From a bacterium (GTDB lineage: Bacteria > Bacillota_I > Bacilli_A > RF39 > UBA660): DNA of 44,651 nt. The position numbers were made by a program, and so were the translations under genes. The notes under the pieces were generated by a model. That model was given only the letters and a program-made list of their open reading frames with translations, had not been told where the DNA came from and did no database searches. The DNA is taken from assembly GCA_019423565.1 (NCBI GenBank), contig JAHZBE010000012.1:1-44651 (forward strand), written 5' to 3'. Shown one piece after another: positions 33,877 through 41,612 of this stretch; the first letter of the stretch is position 1, and each line of letters starts with the position of its first letter.

Positions 33877-34313
33877 ATCAGGATATTGATAATCCAATCT
33901 ATTTATTTCATGGTAGTCCTAAAGTATTATCAGAATTACATCCCAGTCAATCATATGATGCAGATGGAAATAAACAAAATATAGCAAATGCACTATTCTT
34001 ATTTCCTTCATTTTTAAAAGCAACACCGTATTCTTTTAAAGATACTATAAAATCTGCTAGTGATGGATTAAAATATAATTTTGAAATAACTAATGCAAAT
34101 ATCTTACCATTAATGATTATGGAAAATGTAAATATAGATGAAAATATAATAGGATATGTTTATGTGTTTTTAAGAGATGATGATATGATAAAAGATAATG
34201 ATTCTTACCAGTATAAATGTTATAAATCAAAAAAACCAATTGATATTATAGAAGTAACATATCGCGATTTTAAAAATTACTATTATGTAAAAAGCAATAG
34301 TAAAAGAAGATAA
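33849..34313 (+). CDS. small ART-fold protein (HGS motif), 154 aa
   Basis: Starts at GTG 33849, about 6-8 bp after AGAGGTGG. PIYLFHGSPKVLSELHP carries the H-G-S of PARP/ART-type NAD sites, followed by ANALFLFPSFLKATPYSF, the typical second strand-helix (Y/F.ts...A..f pattern). VIEVTYRDFKNYY near the end could hold the catalytic acid (Glu in IIEV). The size matches compact stand-alone ARTs of phages and toxin systems. Its leader is a duplicated gene fragment, suggesting recent insertion. Confidence 0.55.
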   Translation: MESRLQKYLNQDIDNPIYLFHGSPKVLSELHPSQSYDADGNKQNIANALFLFPSFLKATPYSFKDTIKSASDGLKYNFEITNANILPLMIMENVNIDENIIGYVYVFLRDDDMIKDNDSYQYKCYKSKKPIDIIEVTYRDFKNYYYVKSNSKRR

Positions 34314-34371
34314 TCATACTAGATGTTTAAATGTTAGTATTTGAAGAATTTTAATGTTAAGGAGTAAGTCT

Positions 34372-34695
34372 ATGAATAAATTAAATAAAGATGAAACAAA
34401 AAAGTATATAATAAAAATATTTAATTTTATAGAAAATGGTGATTCAAAATTCAAAGGACATCCAGGACTATATTTCTTTCACACCAAAAAAGAATTAGAA
34501 GAAAAAATAAAAGAATTATTAAATAAAGAAGAATATGATGAATTAGATATTTACTATATTACATCTTTATTAATAAAGTTTATGCTAGATAAATATGTAT
34601 ATTTAACTAGAGAAGATATAATAAATAACTATGATAGACAACTTACTGAAGCATTAAATTACTTTAATAATCACATAAAAAATATAAGAAGATAA
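34372..34695 (+). CDS. 107-aa helical protein, unknown
   Basis: Begins at ATG 34372 with AAGGAG upstream; an in-frame ATG at 34354 lacks an RBS. Charged helical protein: KDETKKYIIKIFNFIE, GHPGLYFFHTKKELEEKIKELL, then ISLLIKF-like helix and YDRQLTEALNYFNNHI. No motif recognised. The 5' end of this gene is duplicated 600 bp upstream. A terminator and hairpin copy B follow. Confidence 0.55.
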   Translation: MNKLNKDETKKYIIKIFNFIENGDSKFKGHPGLYFFHTKKELEEKIKELLNKEEYDELDIYYITSLLIKFMLDKYVYLTREDIINNYDRQLTEALNYFNNHIKNIRR

Positions 34696-34698
34696 ATG

Positions 34699-34726
34699 GA
34701 GATTAACTAAAAACTAATCTCTTTTT
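34699..34726 (+). terminator. terminator of the ART-cluster operon
   Basis: GAGATTA / TAATCTC with a 9-nt loop and T-run; a near-identical copy is at 35786-35811. Confidence 0.65.
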
Positions 34727-34732
34727 ATATAT

Positions 34733-34784
34733 CCTCTTAAGCCTAGGTCTTAAGAGGTAATTTAGAGCCTAATGTCTCTAAATT
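34733..34784 (+). repeat. GCC-N-GTC hairpin pair, copy B
   Basis: CCTCTTAA / TTAAGAGG, perfect 8 bp, around GCCTAGGTC; then AATTTAGA / TCTAAATT, perfect 8 bp, around GCCTAATGTC. Together with the terminator, about 100 bp are nearly identical to copy C, 1087 bp downstream. Confidence 0.8.
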
Positions 34785-34888
34785 AAAAATATTATTGTAA
34801 AATAACACTAAATAGAGTAAAAAATTATAAAATAAAATAAATATGTGGTACAATAATGGTAACAGCGAAATCACCAGGAGGCTGGAAT

Positions 34889-35713
34889 ATGAAACAAACA
34901 ATTGAATCTTTTATTGAAAGAGTAAAAGTAGAATCTAATATTCATAAATTTATACAAGAAGCTTTGATTTATAAACTAATAACTAATTTTAGAAAAAATT
35001 ATGTTAAAATGAATTACCCTAAAAAGATAAATAATCCTCTAGATATAGTTTTAAAATTTTATAAAAATTATAATAAAGAATATTATGAAATTATTTTGGA
35101 CGGAATAAATAGTTCCAGAATTATTATAAGTAAAAATGAAACAAAAAGTTTTGCTAGTAGAGAAAACAAAAGAACAAACATAAAGCTTTCGGGAAATGAT
35201 TCTGACGTTTTTATCCTTGCACATGAGTTTGCACATTATATTGATATAAACTCTAATCCACCCATCATTCCTTATGAGTATGACTTTCTTTGTGAAGTAT
35301 TTTCTTTTTTTATTGAAAAGCACCTAGAACTTTGGTTAGAACAAAAAGAATTTAATGAGTTAAAAGAGGTAAGAAGAAATAATAGAATGTATTATGAAGA
35401 AAAAATGTTAAATGCTATAGAATATGAACTATTTTGTGAAAAAAATTATATAAAAAACGGACAAATAGGTAAAGAAGATTTAGATATCAACAGAGTTAAA
35501 GAATTAATACATTATGATTATGACTTAAATGTTGGTTTAGTTAATTATTTATTACGTTATCCTTTAGCAAACATTCTTTCAGATTATTTGGTGAATAATA
35601 ATATGATTAAAAATGATTCGGATATTTGTAGTGTATGTTTAAGAACTAATTTATATGAAGTTATAACAAATAATAATAAAATAAATAGGTTGGTCAGCAG
35701 AAGTAGTAAGTGA
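34889..35713 (+). CDS. gluzincin zinc metallopeptidase (HEFAH), 274 aa
   Basis: Starts at ATG 34889 (AGGAGG 7 bp upstream). ILAHEFAHYIDI is the HExxH site; YDFLCEVFSFFIEKHL gives the Glu ligand about 25 residues later, as in M3/M1-type gluzincins. Helical throughout, no signal peptide. The C-terminal Cys pair (DICSVCLR) is unusual. The gene stands alone between two near-identical terminator/hairpin repeats (B and C), like a one-gene cassette. Confidence 0.65.
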   Translation: MKQTIESFIERVKVESNIHKFIQEALIYKLITNFRKNYVKMNYPKKINNPLDIVLKFYKNYNKEYYEIILDGINSSRIIISKNETKSFASRENKRTNIKLSGNDSDVFILAHEFAHYIDINSNPPIIPYEYDFLCEVFSFFIEKHLELWLEQKEFNELKEVRRNNRMYYEEKMLNAIEYELFCEKNYIKNGQIGKEDLDINRVKELIHYDYDLNVGLVNYLLRYPLANILSDYLVNNNMIKNDSDICSVCLRTNLYEVITNNNKINRLVSRSSK

Positions 35714-35804
35714 CAAAGATGAAAAAGTAATATCTTCTAAATATTTAGAAAATGTTTATGATGAATTAATTAAATTAGATAAATGGAGATTAACTAAAAA
35801 CTAA
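35685..35804 (+). pseudogene. 3' remnant of an unidentified gene
   Basis: In another frame from the peptidase, overlapping its last codons, the segment reads IGWSAEVVSDKDEKVISSKY and on to WRLTKN before a stop, a normal coding-like helix run without a start. It runs into the duplicated terminator. Probably the tail of a gene removed when the cassette was formed. Confidence 0.45.
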
Positions 35805-35811
35805 TCTCTTT
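35786..35811 (+). terminator. duplicate of the 34699 terminator
   Basis: GAGATTA / TAATCTC with the same loop as at 34699-34726; the T-run is shorter (CTTTC). Confidence 0.5.
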
Positions 35812-35819
35812 CAATGTAT

Positions 35820-35871
35820 CCTCTTAAGTCTAGGTCTTAAGAGGTAATTTAGATCCTAATGTCTCTAAATT
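35820..35871 (+). repeat. GCC-N-GTC hairpin pair, copy C
   Basis: CCTCTTAA / TTAAGAGG around GTCTAGGTC, then AATTTAGA / TCTAAATT around TCCTAATGTC. Both stems are perfect while the loops carry single changes from copy B. The downstream AATAATATTATTGTATGACA is shared with copy A. Confidence 0.8.
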
Positions 35872-35971
35872 AAATAATATTATTGTATGACAAATATTTA
35901 CTTTTATACCTATGAAAAAGGCTATAATAATGATATAATAAGATTAGAAAAACTTAACTCAAGAGGTAAGT

Positions 35972-36151
35972 ATGAACGATATAAAAATAGGTAATGAAAA
36001 GAATATTTTATAATGATGAAGAAGATAATACTAAAAATCCTTTACAGATAATTCCTAATAAAAAGAATCATAAATTTGATAAAGATAAATACACTTTATT
36101 GCTAATAAATGGCTAAATCATGATAAAATATATTCAGGCGATTATTTATGA
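35972..36151 (+). pseudogene. frameshifted small gene upstream of the 36148 gene
   Basis: Starts MNDIKIGNEKNI with a good RBS (AAGAGGT) and stops early. A shifted frame continues YNDEEDNTKNPLQIIPNKK..., and a second shift (about 36090-36098) leads into FIANKWLNHDKIYSGDYL ending in TGA that overlaps the next ATG by 4 bp, the usual coupled spacing. So two indels appear to have broken a roughly 59-aa gene. Product unknown. Confidence 0.55.
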
Positions 36152-36786
36152 AAAAAGTCTTTTTATATTTATATCCTGTTCAAGAATATAATCGTTCTTT
36201 TGAAATTTCGGATAAATTATTAAAACAATTAGGCAGAGGAAATCCATATAATGTATTAAATGAATGTATACAAAAAAGATATAGAGAAAAAGGATATCAA
36301 ATTGTTTATGCAATTTATCCTGATAAAAATATTTATGGAATTAACCCTTTAACTACTGATAAAATAATTTATACTGATGTAACTTTTGAACAAGCTAGTG
36401 GTTATAATAAGGATGGTAGTGAAAGACAAGATAAAGATATTAAATATCCTAGTGAAAGATACTTAATAGAACAATTAGGAGACTTTGATGAAATAGTCAT
36501 TGATGGATTTAACTTTGGAGTTTGTGTTAAAAGAGTTGCTGAATATTGCTATCAGTGTGGAATATCAACTCTTGTAGATTTAGATTTAACCGATTTATTT
36601 TTTAATATTTATCATAAAAAAGATTACTTTAAAATAGACGAATATACCCCTCAAAATTATAAAAATTATATATTATTAAATAATCGTTTTGGGAATAAAA
36701 AAATGGCTGAAAGATTATTTGAGAAAAATTATAATAGCCCTGTTTATGGATTTGAAAATGTTGAAGCTAGAAGAAAATTAAAATAA
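36148..36786 (+). CDS. alpha/beta protein of unknown function, 212 aa
   Basis: MKKVFLYLYPVQEYNRSFE begins with a strand, followed by a helix, YQIVYAIYPDKN, a region rich in Asp/Lys, then FDEIVIDGFNFGVCVKRVAEYCYQCGISTLVDLDLTDLFF, a Rossmann-like strand-helix-strand. Three Cys lie close together (VCVKRVAEYCYQC). No catalytic motif I can name. TTT/ATT-rich codons suggest transfer. It was translationally coupled to the broken gene before it. Confidence 0.55.
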   Translation: MKKVFLYLYPVQEYNRSFEISDKLLKQLGRGNPYNVLNECIQKRYREKGYQIVYAIYPDKNIYGINPLTTDKIIYTDVTFEQASGYNKDGSERQDKDIKYPSERYLIEQLGDFDEIVIDGFNFGVCVKRVAEYCYQCGISTLVDLDLTDLFFNIYHKKDYFKIDEYTPQNYKNYILLNNRFGNKKMAERLFEKNYNSPVYGFENVEARRKLK

Positions 36787-36847
36787 TTACACTATATTAC
36801 TAATAAATTTAAAAAATGTGGTATAATTGAGGTGAGGAGAAAAAATT

Positions 36848-37366
36848 ATGAAAAAAATAGGAATTATAGATAAAGTTGAACTTTCAGGCCCTGGAACAAA
36901 AAATATTATTTATAAAATTTCAGAAGTTGATGGATATGTATATGTTAGTTATTTATCAGTAACTGTCTGTGATGTAGCTGGCATTATGATGAAAAAAGTT
37001 GAACCTAAATATAATAGAAATGAAATTCGTTTTTTAGGTGATATTATTGAATATGATGAAGAAACAAATACAATAAATAGTCTTGATCCGTTTAGAAAAC
37101 TAACAGAAAGCGAAATGAATCAAATTAACTATATTTATCAACAATATATGAAAATATCAAATGGTCAACCAAATTTTGATTTAATTATTCAATCATTATC
37201 AGGTTGCACAAACACAAATAAAATGAAAAAAATGTTACAACAATTTAGTTTAAAAAAAGATTCGTTTAATGAAAGAATTAATGCGGAAATAATTCTAAAA
37301 AATATAAGAAGTCAAATTATTATGAGAAACCAACAAATGAATAATACAAATGGACTTAAAAGATAA
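36848..37366 (+). CDS. 172-aa protein of unknown function
   Basis: RBS GAGGTGAGGAG 8 bp before ATG and a GGTATAAT box just upstream, so it has its own promoter. An N-terminal beta domain (IGIIDKVELSGPGTKNIIYKISEVDGYVYVSYL) is followed by a helical half rich in Gln, Asn and Met (MNQINYIYQQYMKISN ... MRNQQMNN). No recognised domain. Ends just before a strong terminator. Confidence 0.55.
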   Translation: MKKIGIIDKVELSGPGTKNIIYKISEVDGYVYVSYLSVTVCDVAGIMMKKVEPKYNRNEIRFLGDIIEYDEETNTINSLDPFRKLTESEMNQINYIYQQYMKISNGQPNFDLIIQSLSGCTNTNKMKKMLQQFSLKKDSFNERINAEIILKNIRSQIIMRNQQMNNTNGLKR

Positions 37367-37379
37367 AAATTAAATTTAT

Positions 37380-37404
37380 GAACACAGAAATGTGTTCTTT
37401 TTTT
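37380..37404 (+). terminator. Rho-independent terminator
   Basis: GAACACA / TGTGTTC, 7 bp with a GAAA tetraloop and T7. Confidence 0.85.
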
Positions 37405-37426
37405 GTGTCTTGGTGGTGGAAAGGAG

Positions 37427-37950
37427 ATGACAATTATTAACTACTTTTTTGAAACAGTAGTACCACAAATTCTTGAATATTTTAAGGAAAATAAAAAAGA
37501 GATCCCTAATTATCTTATGCTAGAAGTTTAAATAGATGTCCTAGTGAAACCTTTTTACTTATTAGAAAAAATGATAATAAAATAATTGGAACAATCAATG
37601 TAAGATGGAATTTAACGGAATAAATGAAAAAATTTGGTGGTAATATAGGTTATAGTATAAGACCTACTGAAAGAAGAAAAGGCTATAATAAAATCAATTT
37701 ATATTTAGGTTTAATTAAGGCCAATAAACTTAATTTAGATAGAGTTATGCTCGACTGTGATGTTAACAATATTGGCTCCGATAGGACAATGAAAGCATTA
37801 GGAGGAGTATTAGAAAGAACAGAAATAGATCCTTATGATGGCATTCTAACAAATGTTTATTGGTTTGATGTTAAAAAATGTATAGACAAATATAAAGATG
37901 TATATGAAAAATTCATTGATAACAATAATTATATAAAAAAGAAAAGATAA
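37427..37950 (+). pseudogene. broken GNAT acetyltransferase
   Basis: Begins MTIINYFFETVVPQILEYF with RBS AAGGAG and runs out of frame near 37518. The other frame gives LNRCPSETFLLIRKNDNK and IIGTINVRWNLTE, stops at TAA 37621, then continues in the same frame with MKKFGGNIGYSIRPTERRKGY, the acetyl-CoA-binding R/Q-x-x-G-x-G/A region (the last Gly/Ala here is Asn). CDVNNIGSDRTMKALGG completes the GNAT fold. One frameshift and one nonsense codon, so inactive. Confidence 0.75.
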
Positions 37951-37951
37951 T

Positions 37952-37990
37952 ATGAATTATGTATATCATGGAAGTAATATTCTAACTTGA
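37952..37990 (+). pseudogene. relic of an ART-like gene start
   Basis: MNYVYHGSNIL then stop. The Y-x-H-G-S opening equals the NAD-motif start of small ART-fold proteins such as the 33849 gene. About 30 bp more read EEIFINELKKLEGD in another frame before a terminator. Too short to function. Confidence 0.4.
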
Positions 37991-38023
37991 AGAAATATTT
38001 ATAAATGAACTTAAAAAATTAGA

Positions 38024-38054
38024 AGGAGATTAATCAAAAAAATAATCTCTTTTT
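38024..38054 (+). terminator. Rho-independent terminator
   Basis: GAGATTA / TAATCTC (38026-38032 with 38043-38049) and T-run, similar in stem to the terminators at 34699 and 35786 but not followed by GCC-N-GTC hairpins. Confidence 0.65.
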
Positions 38055-38151
38055 ACATATCAATTAATTTAAATACAAAATCACTCTTATAACCTTTTAA
38101 TAAGAACGAAAAAATGATATAATTAATATATAAATCAGAGGGGGTATCAAA

Positions 38152-38997
38152 ATGAATGAAATAAAAAAATATAATGAAACAATTTTTGAAGATATTAAAC
38201 ACATTGATGAATATGGCAATGAGTATTGGTTAGCTAGAGAGTTAATAAAAGTACTTGAATATTCAAAGTGGAGTAACTTTACAAGTGTAATAGACAAGGC
38301 AAAAACAGCTTGCAGATTAAGTAAAAAGACAGTTTCTGACCATTTTGACGACGTCGGCAAAATGGTTGGTATAGGATCAAAAACTTCGAGAAATATAGAA
38401 GACTTCAAATTATCAAGATATGCATGTTATTTAATAGTACAAAATGCTGATCCTAGAAAAGAAGTTGTTGCCTTAGGCCAAACATATTTTGCCATACAAA
38501 CAAGAAAGCAAGAATTAACAGAAAAAGATTATTCTATGTTAACTGAAGATGAAAAAAGATTCTATCAAAGAAGCTTAACTAAAAAAGGAAATTATTCTTT
38601 AAATCAAGCGGCCAAAAAAGCAGGTGTCAAAAACTTTGATAAGTTTCATAATGCCGGCTATAAAGGCCTATATAATGGGGAGACCGCAAATGACATTGCT
38701 AAAAGAAAAGGTTTAAGATACCGTGAAGATATTTTAGATAATATGGGAAGTGAAGAACTAGCGGCTAATCTTTTTCGTATTACTCAAACAGAATCAAAAC
38801 TAAAAAGAGAAAATATCTCTAGTGAAAATGAAGCAAATAATACCCATTACAATATTGGAAAAAACATTAGAGAAGTTATTGCTAAAAACGGAGGAACCAT
38901 GCCTGAAGAATTACCAACACCAAATAAATCACTAAAAGAATTAGAAAAAGCACATAAAAACATAGATTATCAACAGAAATTATCACAAAAAAACTAA
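38152..38997 (+). CDS. dinD: DNA-damage-inducible protein D (DinD)
   Basis: 281 aa; GAGGGGG about 9 bp before ATG. The N-terminal BRO-like half has FEDIKHIDEYGNEYWLARELIKVLEYSKWSNF; the DinD signature continues with GIGSKTSRNIEDFKLSRYACYLIVQNADP and YFAIQTRKQEL. In E. coli DinD inhibits RecA strand exchange; the length (274 aa there) agrees. The downstream partners are a recombinase-like protein and a uracil-DNA glycosylase, so a DNA-repair grouping. No clear SOS box was found near the start. Confidence 0.85.
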   Translation: MNEIKKYNETIFEDIKHIDEYGNEYWLARELIKVLEYSKWSNFTSVIDKAKTACRLSKKTVSDHFDDVGKMVGIGSKTSRNIEDFKLSRYACYLIVQNADPRKEVVALGQTYFAIQTRKQELTEKDYSMLTEDEKRFYQRSLTKKGNYSLNQAAKKAGVKNFDKFHNAGYKGLYNGETANDIAKRKGLRYREDILDNMGSEELAANLFRITQTESKLKRENISSENEANNTHYNIGKNIREVIAKNGGTMPEELPTPNKSLKELEKAHKNIDYQQKLSQKN

Positions 38998-39018
38998 AAG
39001 ATAAGGAAAAGTACAAAA

Positions 39019-39444
39019 ATGAAAGATTTGGAAAAGAAAATAGAAGAAAATAAAAAAAGAAACAAAAAGTTTATGAAAGAGTTTGAAGAATATCTAAAAG
39101 AAAAAAATCTGAAAGATAAGACAATAAAGAAACATTTAAGTAATGTAGATTTATTTATAAATGACTATTTAAATTATTATGATATTGAAACCCCAGAGGA
39201 AGGAATAAATTCAGTATATTCATTTTTAAGCGGTTGGTTCATAGAAAAATGTATGTGGGCAACCGTTTATACAACTAAAGAAACCGCAGCCAGTATTAAA
39301 AAATTCTATGCTTACATGAGTGAAAAAGGATATGTCAAAAAAGAAGACTATAAAGAACTTTGTGAAGAATTAAAAGATAGTATGGATGAAATATTAGAAT
39401 ATTTAGATGCTTTTGATAATGGCACATATTATGATATGTTTTAA
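39019..39444 (+). CDS. phage-integrase SAM-like core-binding domain without catalytic domain
   Basis: 141 aa. FEEYLKEKNLKDKTIKKHLSNVDLFINDYL and ETAASIKKFYAYMSEKGYVKKEDY follow the four-helix core-binding domain of tyrosine recombinases. The catalytic domain (RKHRY residues) is absent and no second frame continues it; the coding ends 15 bp before the next ATG. Such stand-alone proteins occur in low-G+C Bacillota and could be DNA-binding accessory factors or integrase remnants kept for that role. Confidence 0.6.
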   Translation: MKDLEKKIEENKKRNKKFMKEFEEYLKEKNLKDKTIKKHLSNVDLFINDYLNYYDIETPEEGINSVYSFLSGWFIEKCMWATVYTTKETAASIKKFYAYMSEKGYVKKEDYKELCEELKDSMDEILEYLDAFDNGTYYDMF

Positions 39445-39459
39445 TTAAAAGAGAGATAT

Positions 39460-40047
39460 ATGGAAAAAGACTTTAGTAATTTAATAAACGAAATAAGAAA
39501 ATGCAACATTTGTGAAGATAAGTTTGGCTTCAAACCACATCCAGTAGTCATAGGTTCTGCTACTTCAAAAATAGTTCAAATAAGTCAAGCTCCATCTAAA
39601 ACGGTAGATACCACACTAAAGCCATTTACTGATCAAAGTGGTAAAAAATTAAAATACGAATGGTATCAAATAACCGATGAAGAATTCTATAATCCGGATA
39701 ACTTTTTTATCACAGCACTAGCACATTGCTACCCAGGAAAAGATAAAAATGGATGTGATAAAGCACCACCTAAAATATGCTACGAAAAATGGATAAAGAA
39801 AGAATTAGAATATATAGATAATAAATTATACATAATAATTGGAGCCAAAGCCGCTAAAACATTTTTTCCAAATGAAAATTATAATGACCTAATATTTAAA
39901 AATAATATATTATTTAATAAACCAGCAATAGTTTTGCCACATCCATCACCACTTAACATAAAATGGTTTAAAGATAATCCAGACTTTATGAAAAAAAGAA
40001 TTATTGAAATAAGAAAAATAATAAATGACACATTAAATAAAAATTAA
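39460..40047 (+). CDS. uracil-DNA glycosylase superfamily protein (Fe-S type likely)
   Basis: 195 aa. IRKCNIC (Cys15, Cys18), ISQAPS...KPFTDQSG for the active-site loop, FFITALAHCYPGKDKNG, and LPHPSPLN as the HPSP-type intercalation loop. Cys-x2-Cys followed by two Cys 17 residues apart (HCYP ... KICY) fits the 4Fe-4S pattern of family 4/5 and UdgX-type enzymes. It should remove uracil (or a deaminated base) from DNA. RBS GAGAG. Third gene of the DinD group. Confidence 0.8.
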   Translation: MEKDFSNLINEIRKCNICEDKFGFKPHPVVIGSATSKIVQISQAPSKTVDTTLKPFTDQSGKKLKYEWYQITDEEFYNPDNFFITALAHCYPGKDKNGCDKAPPKICYEKWIKKELEYIDNKLYIIIGAKAAKTFFPNENYNDLIFKNNILFNKPAIVLPHPSPLNIKWFKDNPDFMKKRIIEIRKIINDTLNKN

Positions 40048-40073
40048 AGGTACTAAAAAATAGTATCTTTTTA
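40047..40073 (+). terminator. terminator of the DinD-UDG operon
   Basis: GGTACTA / TAGTATC with one G-U pair, A-rich 5-nt loop, T-run. Confidence 0.6.
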
Positions 40074-40132
40074 TATTAGACAAGTTAACCAAATTAACAT
40101 TATTCACATATACTACTTTGAAGGTGATAACT

Positions 40133-41509
40133 ATGAATAATAATGAAGATAGAGCGGTCCGTAAAGTAATAATTGACCCAGGTCACGGTGGTACGGATTC
40201 TGGTGCTACAGGCAATAATTTACTAGAAAAAGACTATAACCTATTAATATCCAAATACATGTATGACAGATTTAAAGAGTTAGGAATACCAGTAGCTATA
40301 ACAAGAGACTCAGATACCACATTATCTCCAACTGATAGAGTAAATACTATTTTAAATAAGTTTGGCAACTCATCTGATGTTATACTAATATCGAACCATG
40401 TAAATTCAGGAGGCGGCGAAGGAGCCGAAGTCATCTATGCCCTAAGAAACAAAGATACCCTAGCCAAAAACATTCTAAATAATATAGGAGCCACTGGACA
40501 AGAAACAAGAAAATATTACCAAAGAAGACTACCGAGTGATACCTCAAAAGACTACTATTTCATACATCGAAATACTGGCAATCTAGAACCACTAATAGTT
40601 GAGTATGGTTTTATAGATAGTGCCAAAGATGTCAACTTTCTAAAAGAAAACTATGAAGAACTAGCAGAAGCCGTCATATCAGCAGTAGCAAACTATATAG
40701 GAGTACCATACACACCACCTGAAGGATTAATAACCAATACCTACATAGTACAAAAGGGTGACTCACTATATAGCATTGCAAATAAACTAGGCACAACTGT
40801 TTCAGAATTAAAAAGAGAAAACAATCTTACCTCAAATACACTCCAGATAGGTCAGGTTCTAAGAATACCATCAAAAGAAGTATATGAAGGAGAAACCAAT
40901 ATCTATACTGTAAAAAGTGGTGACTCACTATACAAGATAGCCCAAAACAATAACACCACTGTTGATGAAATAAAAAGATTAAATAATTTAACATCAAATA
41001 ACCTTATAATAGGCCAGACTCTAAAGCTACCAAGCCCTCTTACTCTAGAAAATACTTACACAGTAAAAAGTGGCGATTCTCTATATAAAATAGCCCAAAA
41101 ATATAATACTACAGTAGATGAACTAAAAAGAGCAAACAACCTTACTTCAAACATTTTATCCGTAGGACAAATTCTAAAACTACCAAACACATCATCAGAA
41201 ACACCATCATCAAATACAGTAGATTATACCGTTAAATCAGGTGACTCCTTATACAAGATAGCAAATCAATATAATGTAACTGTAGATGCTATCAAAAGAG
41301 CTAATAATCTTACTACCAATAATCTCCAAATAGGTCAGGTACTAAGAATACCATTAGGTACTTCAAGGGAAACAACATATACAGTCAAATCAGGTGATTC
41401 TCTATATTCTATAGCTAAAAAGTATAATACAACAGTAAATAGACTAAAAGAACTAAATAATCTTAGTTCAAATCTATTAAATATAGGTCAAATATTAATC
41501 GTAGGATAA
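40133..41509 (+). CDS. N-acetylmuramoyl-L-alanine amidase with five LysM repeats
   Basis: 458 aa from ATG 40133 (GAAGGTG RBS). Residues 10-190 form an Amidase_3 domain with zinc ligands His18 (DPGHGG), Glu32 (LEKDYN) and His89 (SNHVNS), and catalytic Glu157 (VEYGF). It cuts the amide bond between MurNAc and the peptide stem. Five LysM modules follow (about 203-248, 257-302, 307-352, 368-412, 417-458), each with VKSGDSLYKIA and a GQ-x-L-x-I/L-P end. No signal peptide or TM is visible, which is odd for a wall enzyme; release by lysis, a holin or a non-classical route is possible. Confidence 0.9.
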   Translation: MNNNEDRAVRKVIIDPGHGGTDSGATGNNLLEKDYNLLISKYMYDRFKELGIPVAITRDSDTTLSPTDRVNTILNKFGNSSDVILISNHVNSGGGEGAEVIYALRNKDTLAKNILNNIGATGQETRKYYQRRLPSDTSKDYYFIHRNTGNLEPLIVEYGFIDSAKDVNFLKENYEELAEAVISAVANYIGVPYTPPEGLITNTYIVQKGDSLYSIANKLGTTVSELKRENNLTSNTLQIGQVLRIPSKEVYEGETNIYTVKSGDSLYKIAQNNNTTVDEIKRLNNLTSNNLIIGQTLKLPSPLTLENTYTVKSGDSLYKIAQKYNTTVDELKRANNLTSNILSVGQILKLPNTSSETPSSNTVDYTVKSGDSLYKIANQYNVTVDAIKRANNLTTNNLQIGQVLRIPLGTSRETTYTVKSGDSLYSIAKKYNTTVNRLKELNNLSSNLLNIGQILIVG

Positions 41510-41558
41510 TGTCCATATAGAAAGTATATAACAATATATTTTCTTTTTCTTTATATTT

Positions 41559-41612
41559 CCCCTTAAGCCTATAGTCTTTCGGGGCATTATGAAGCCTAAG
41601 GTCTTCATAATG
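41559..41612 (+). repeat. GCC-N-GTC hairpin pair, copy D
   Basis: Hairpin one (41559-41584): CCCC / GGGG and AA / TT around GCCTATAGTC, with two mismatches. Hairpin two (41585-41612): perfect 9-bp stem CATTATGAA / TTCATAATG around GCCTAAGGTC. Same loop as copies A and E but an entirely different stem. A GTTATAAT promoter box follows at about 41677. Confidence 0.8.

Noticed and set aside
39019..39444. Functional tyrosine integrase
   Set aside because: Only the core-binding domain is present; catalytic Arg, His and Tyr residues are absent in this or adjacent frames.
40740..41509. Apparent tandem DNA repeats
   Set aside because: They are the five LysM-coding units of the amidase, not a separate repeat array.
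29125..41612. Reading the GCC-N-GTC hairpins as ordinary terminators or integron attC sites
   Set aside because: They lack T-runs and usually follow a separate real terminator; the loops show no attC core (GTTRRRY / RYYYAAC) and no integron integrase is present.
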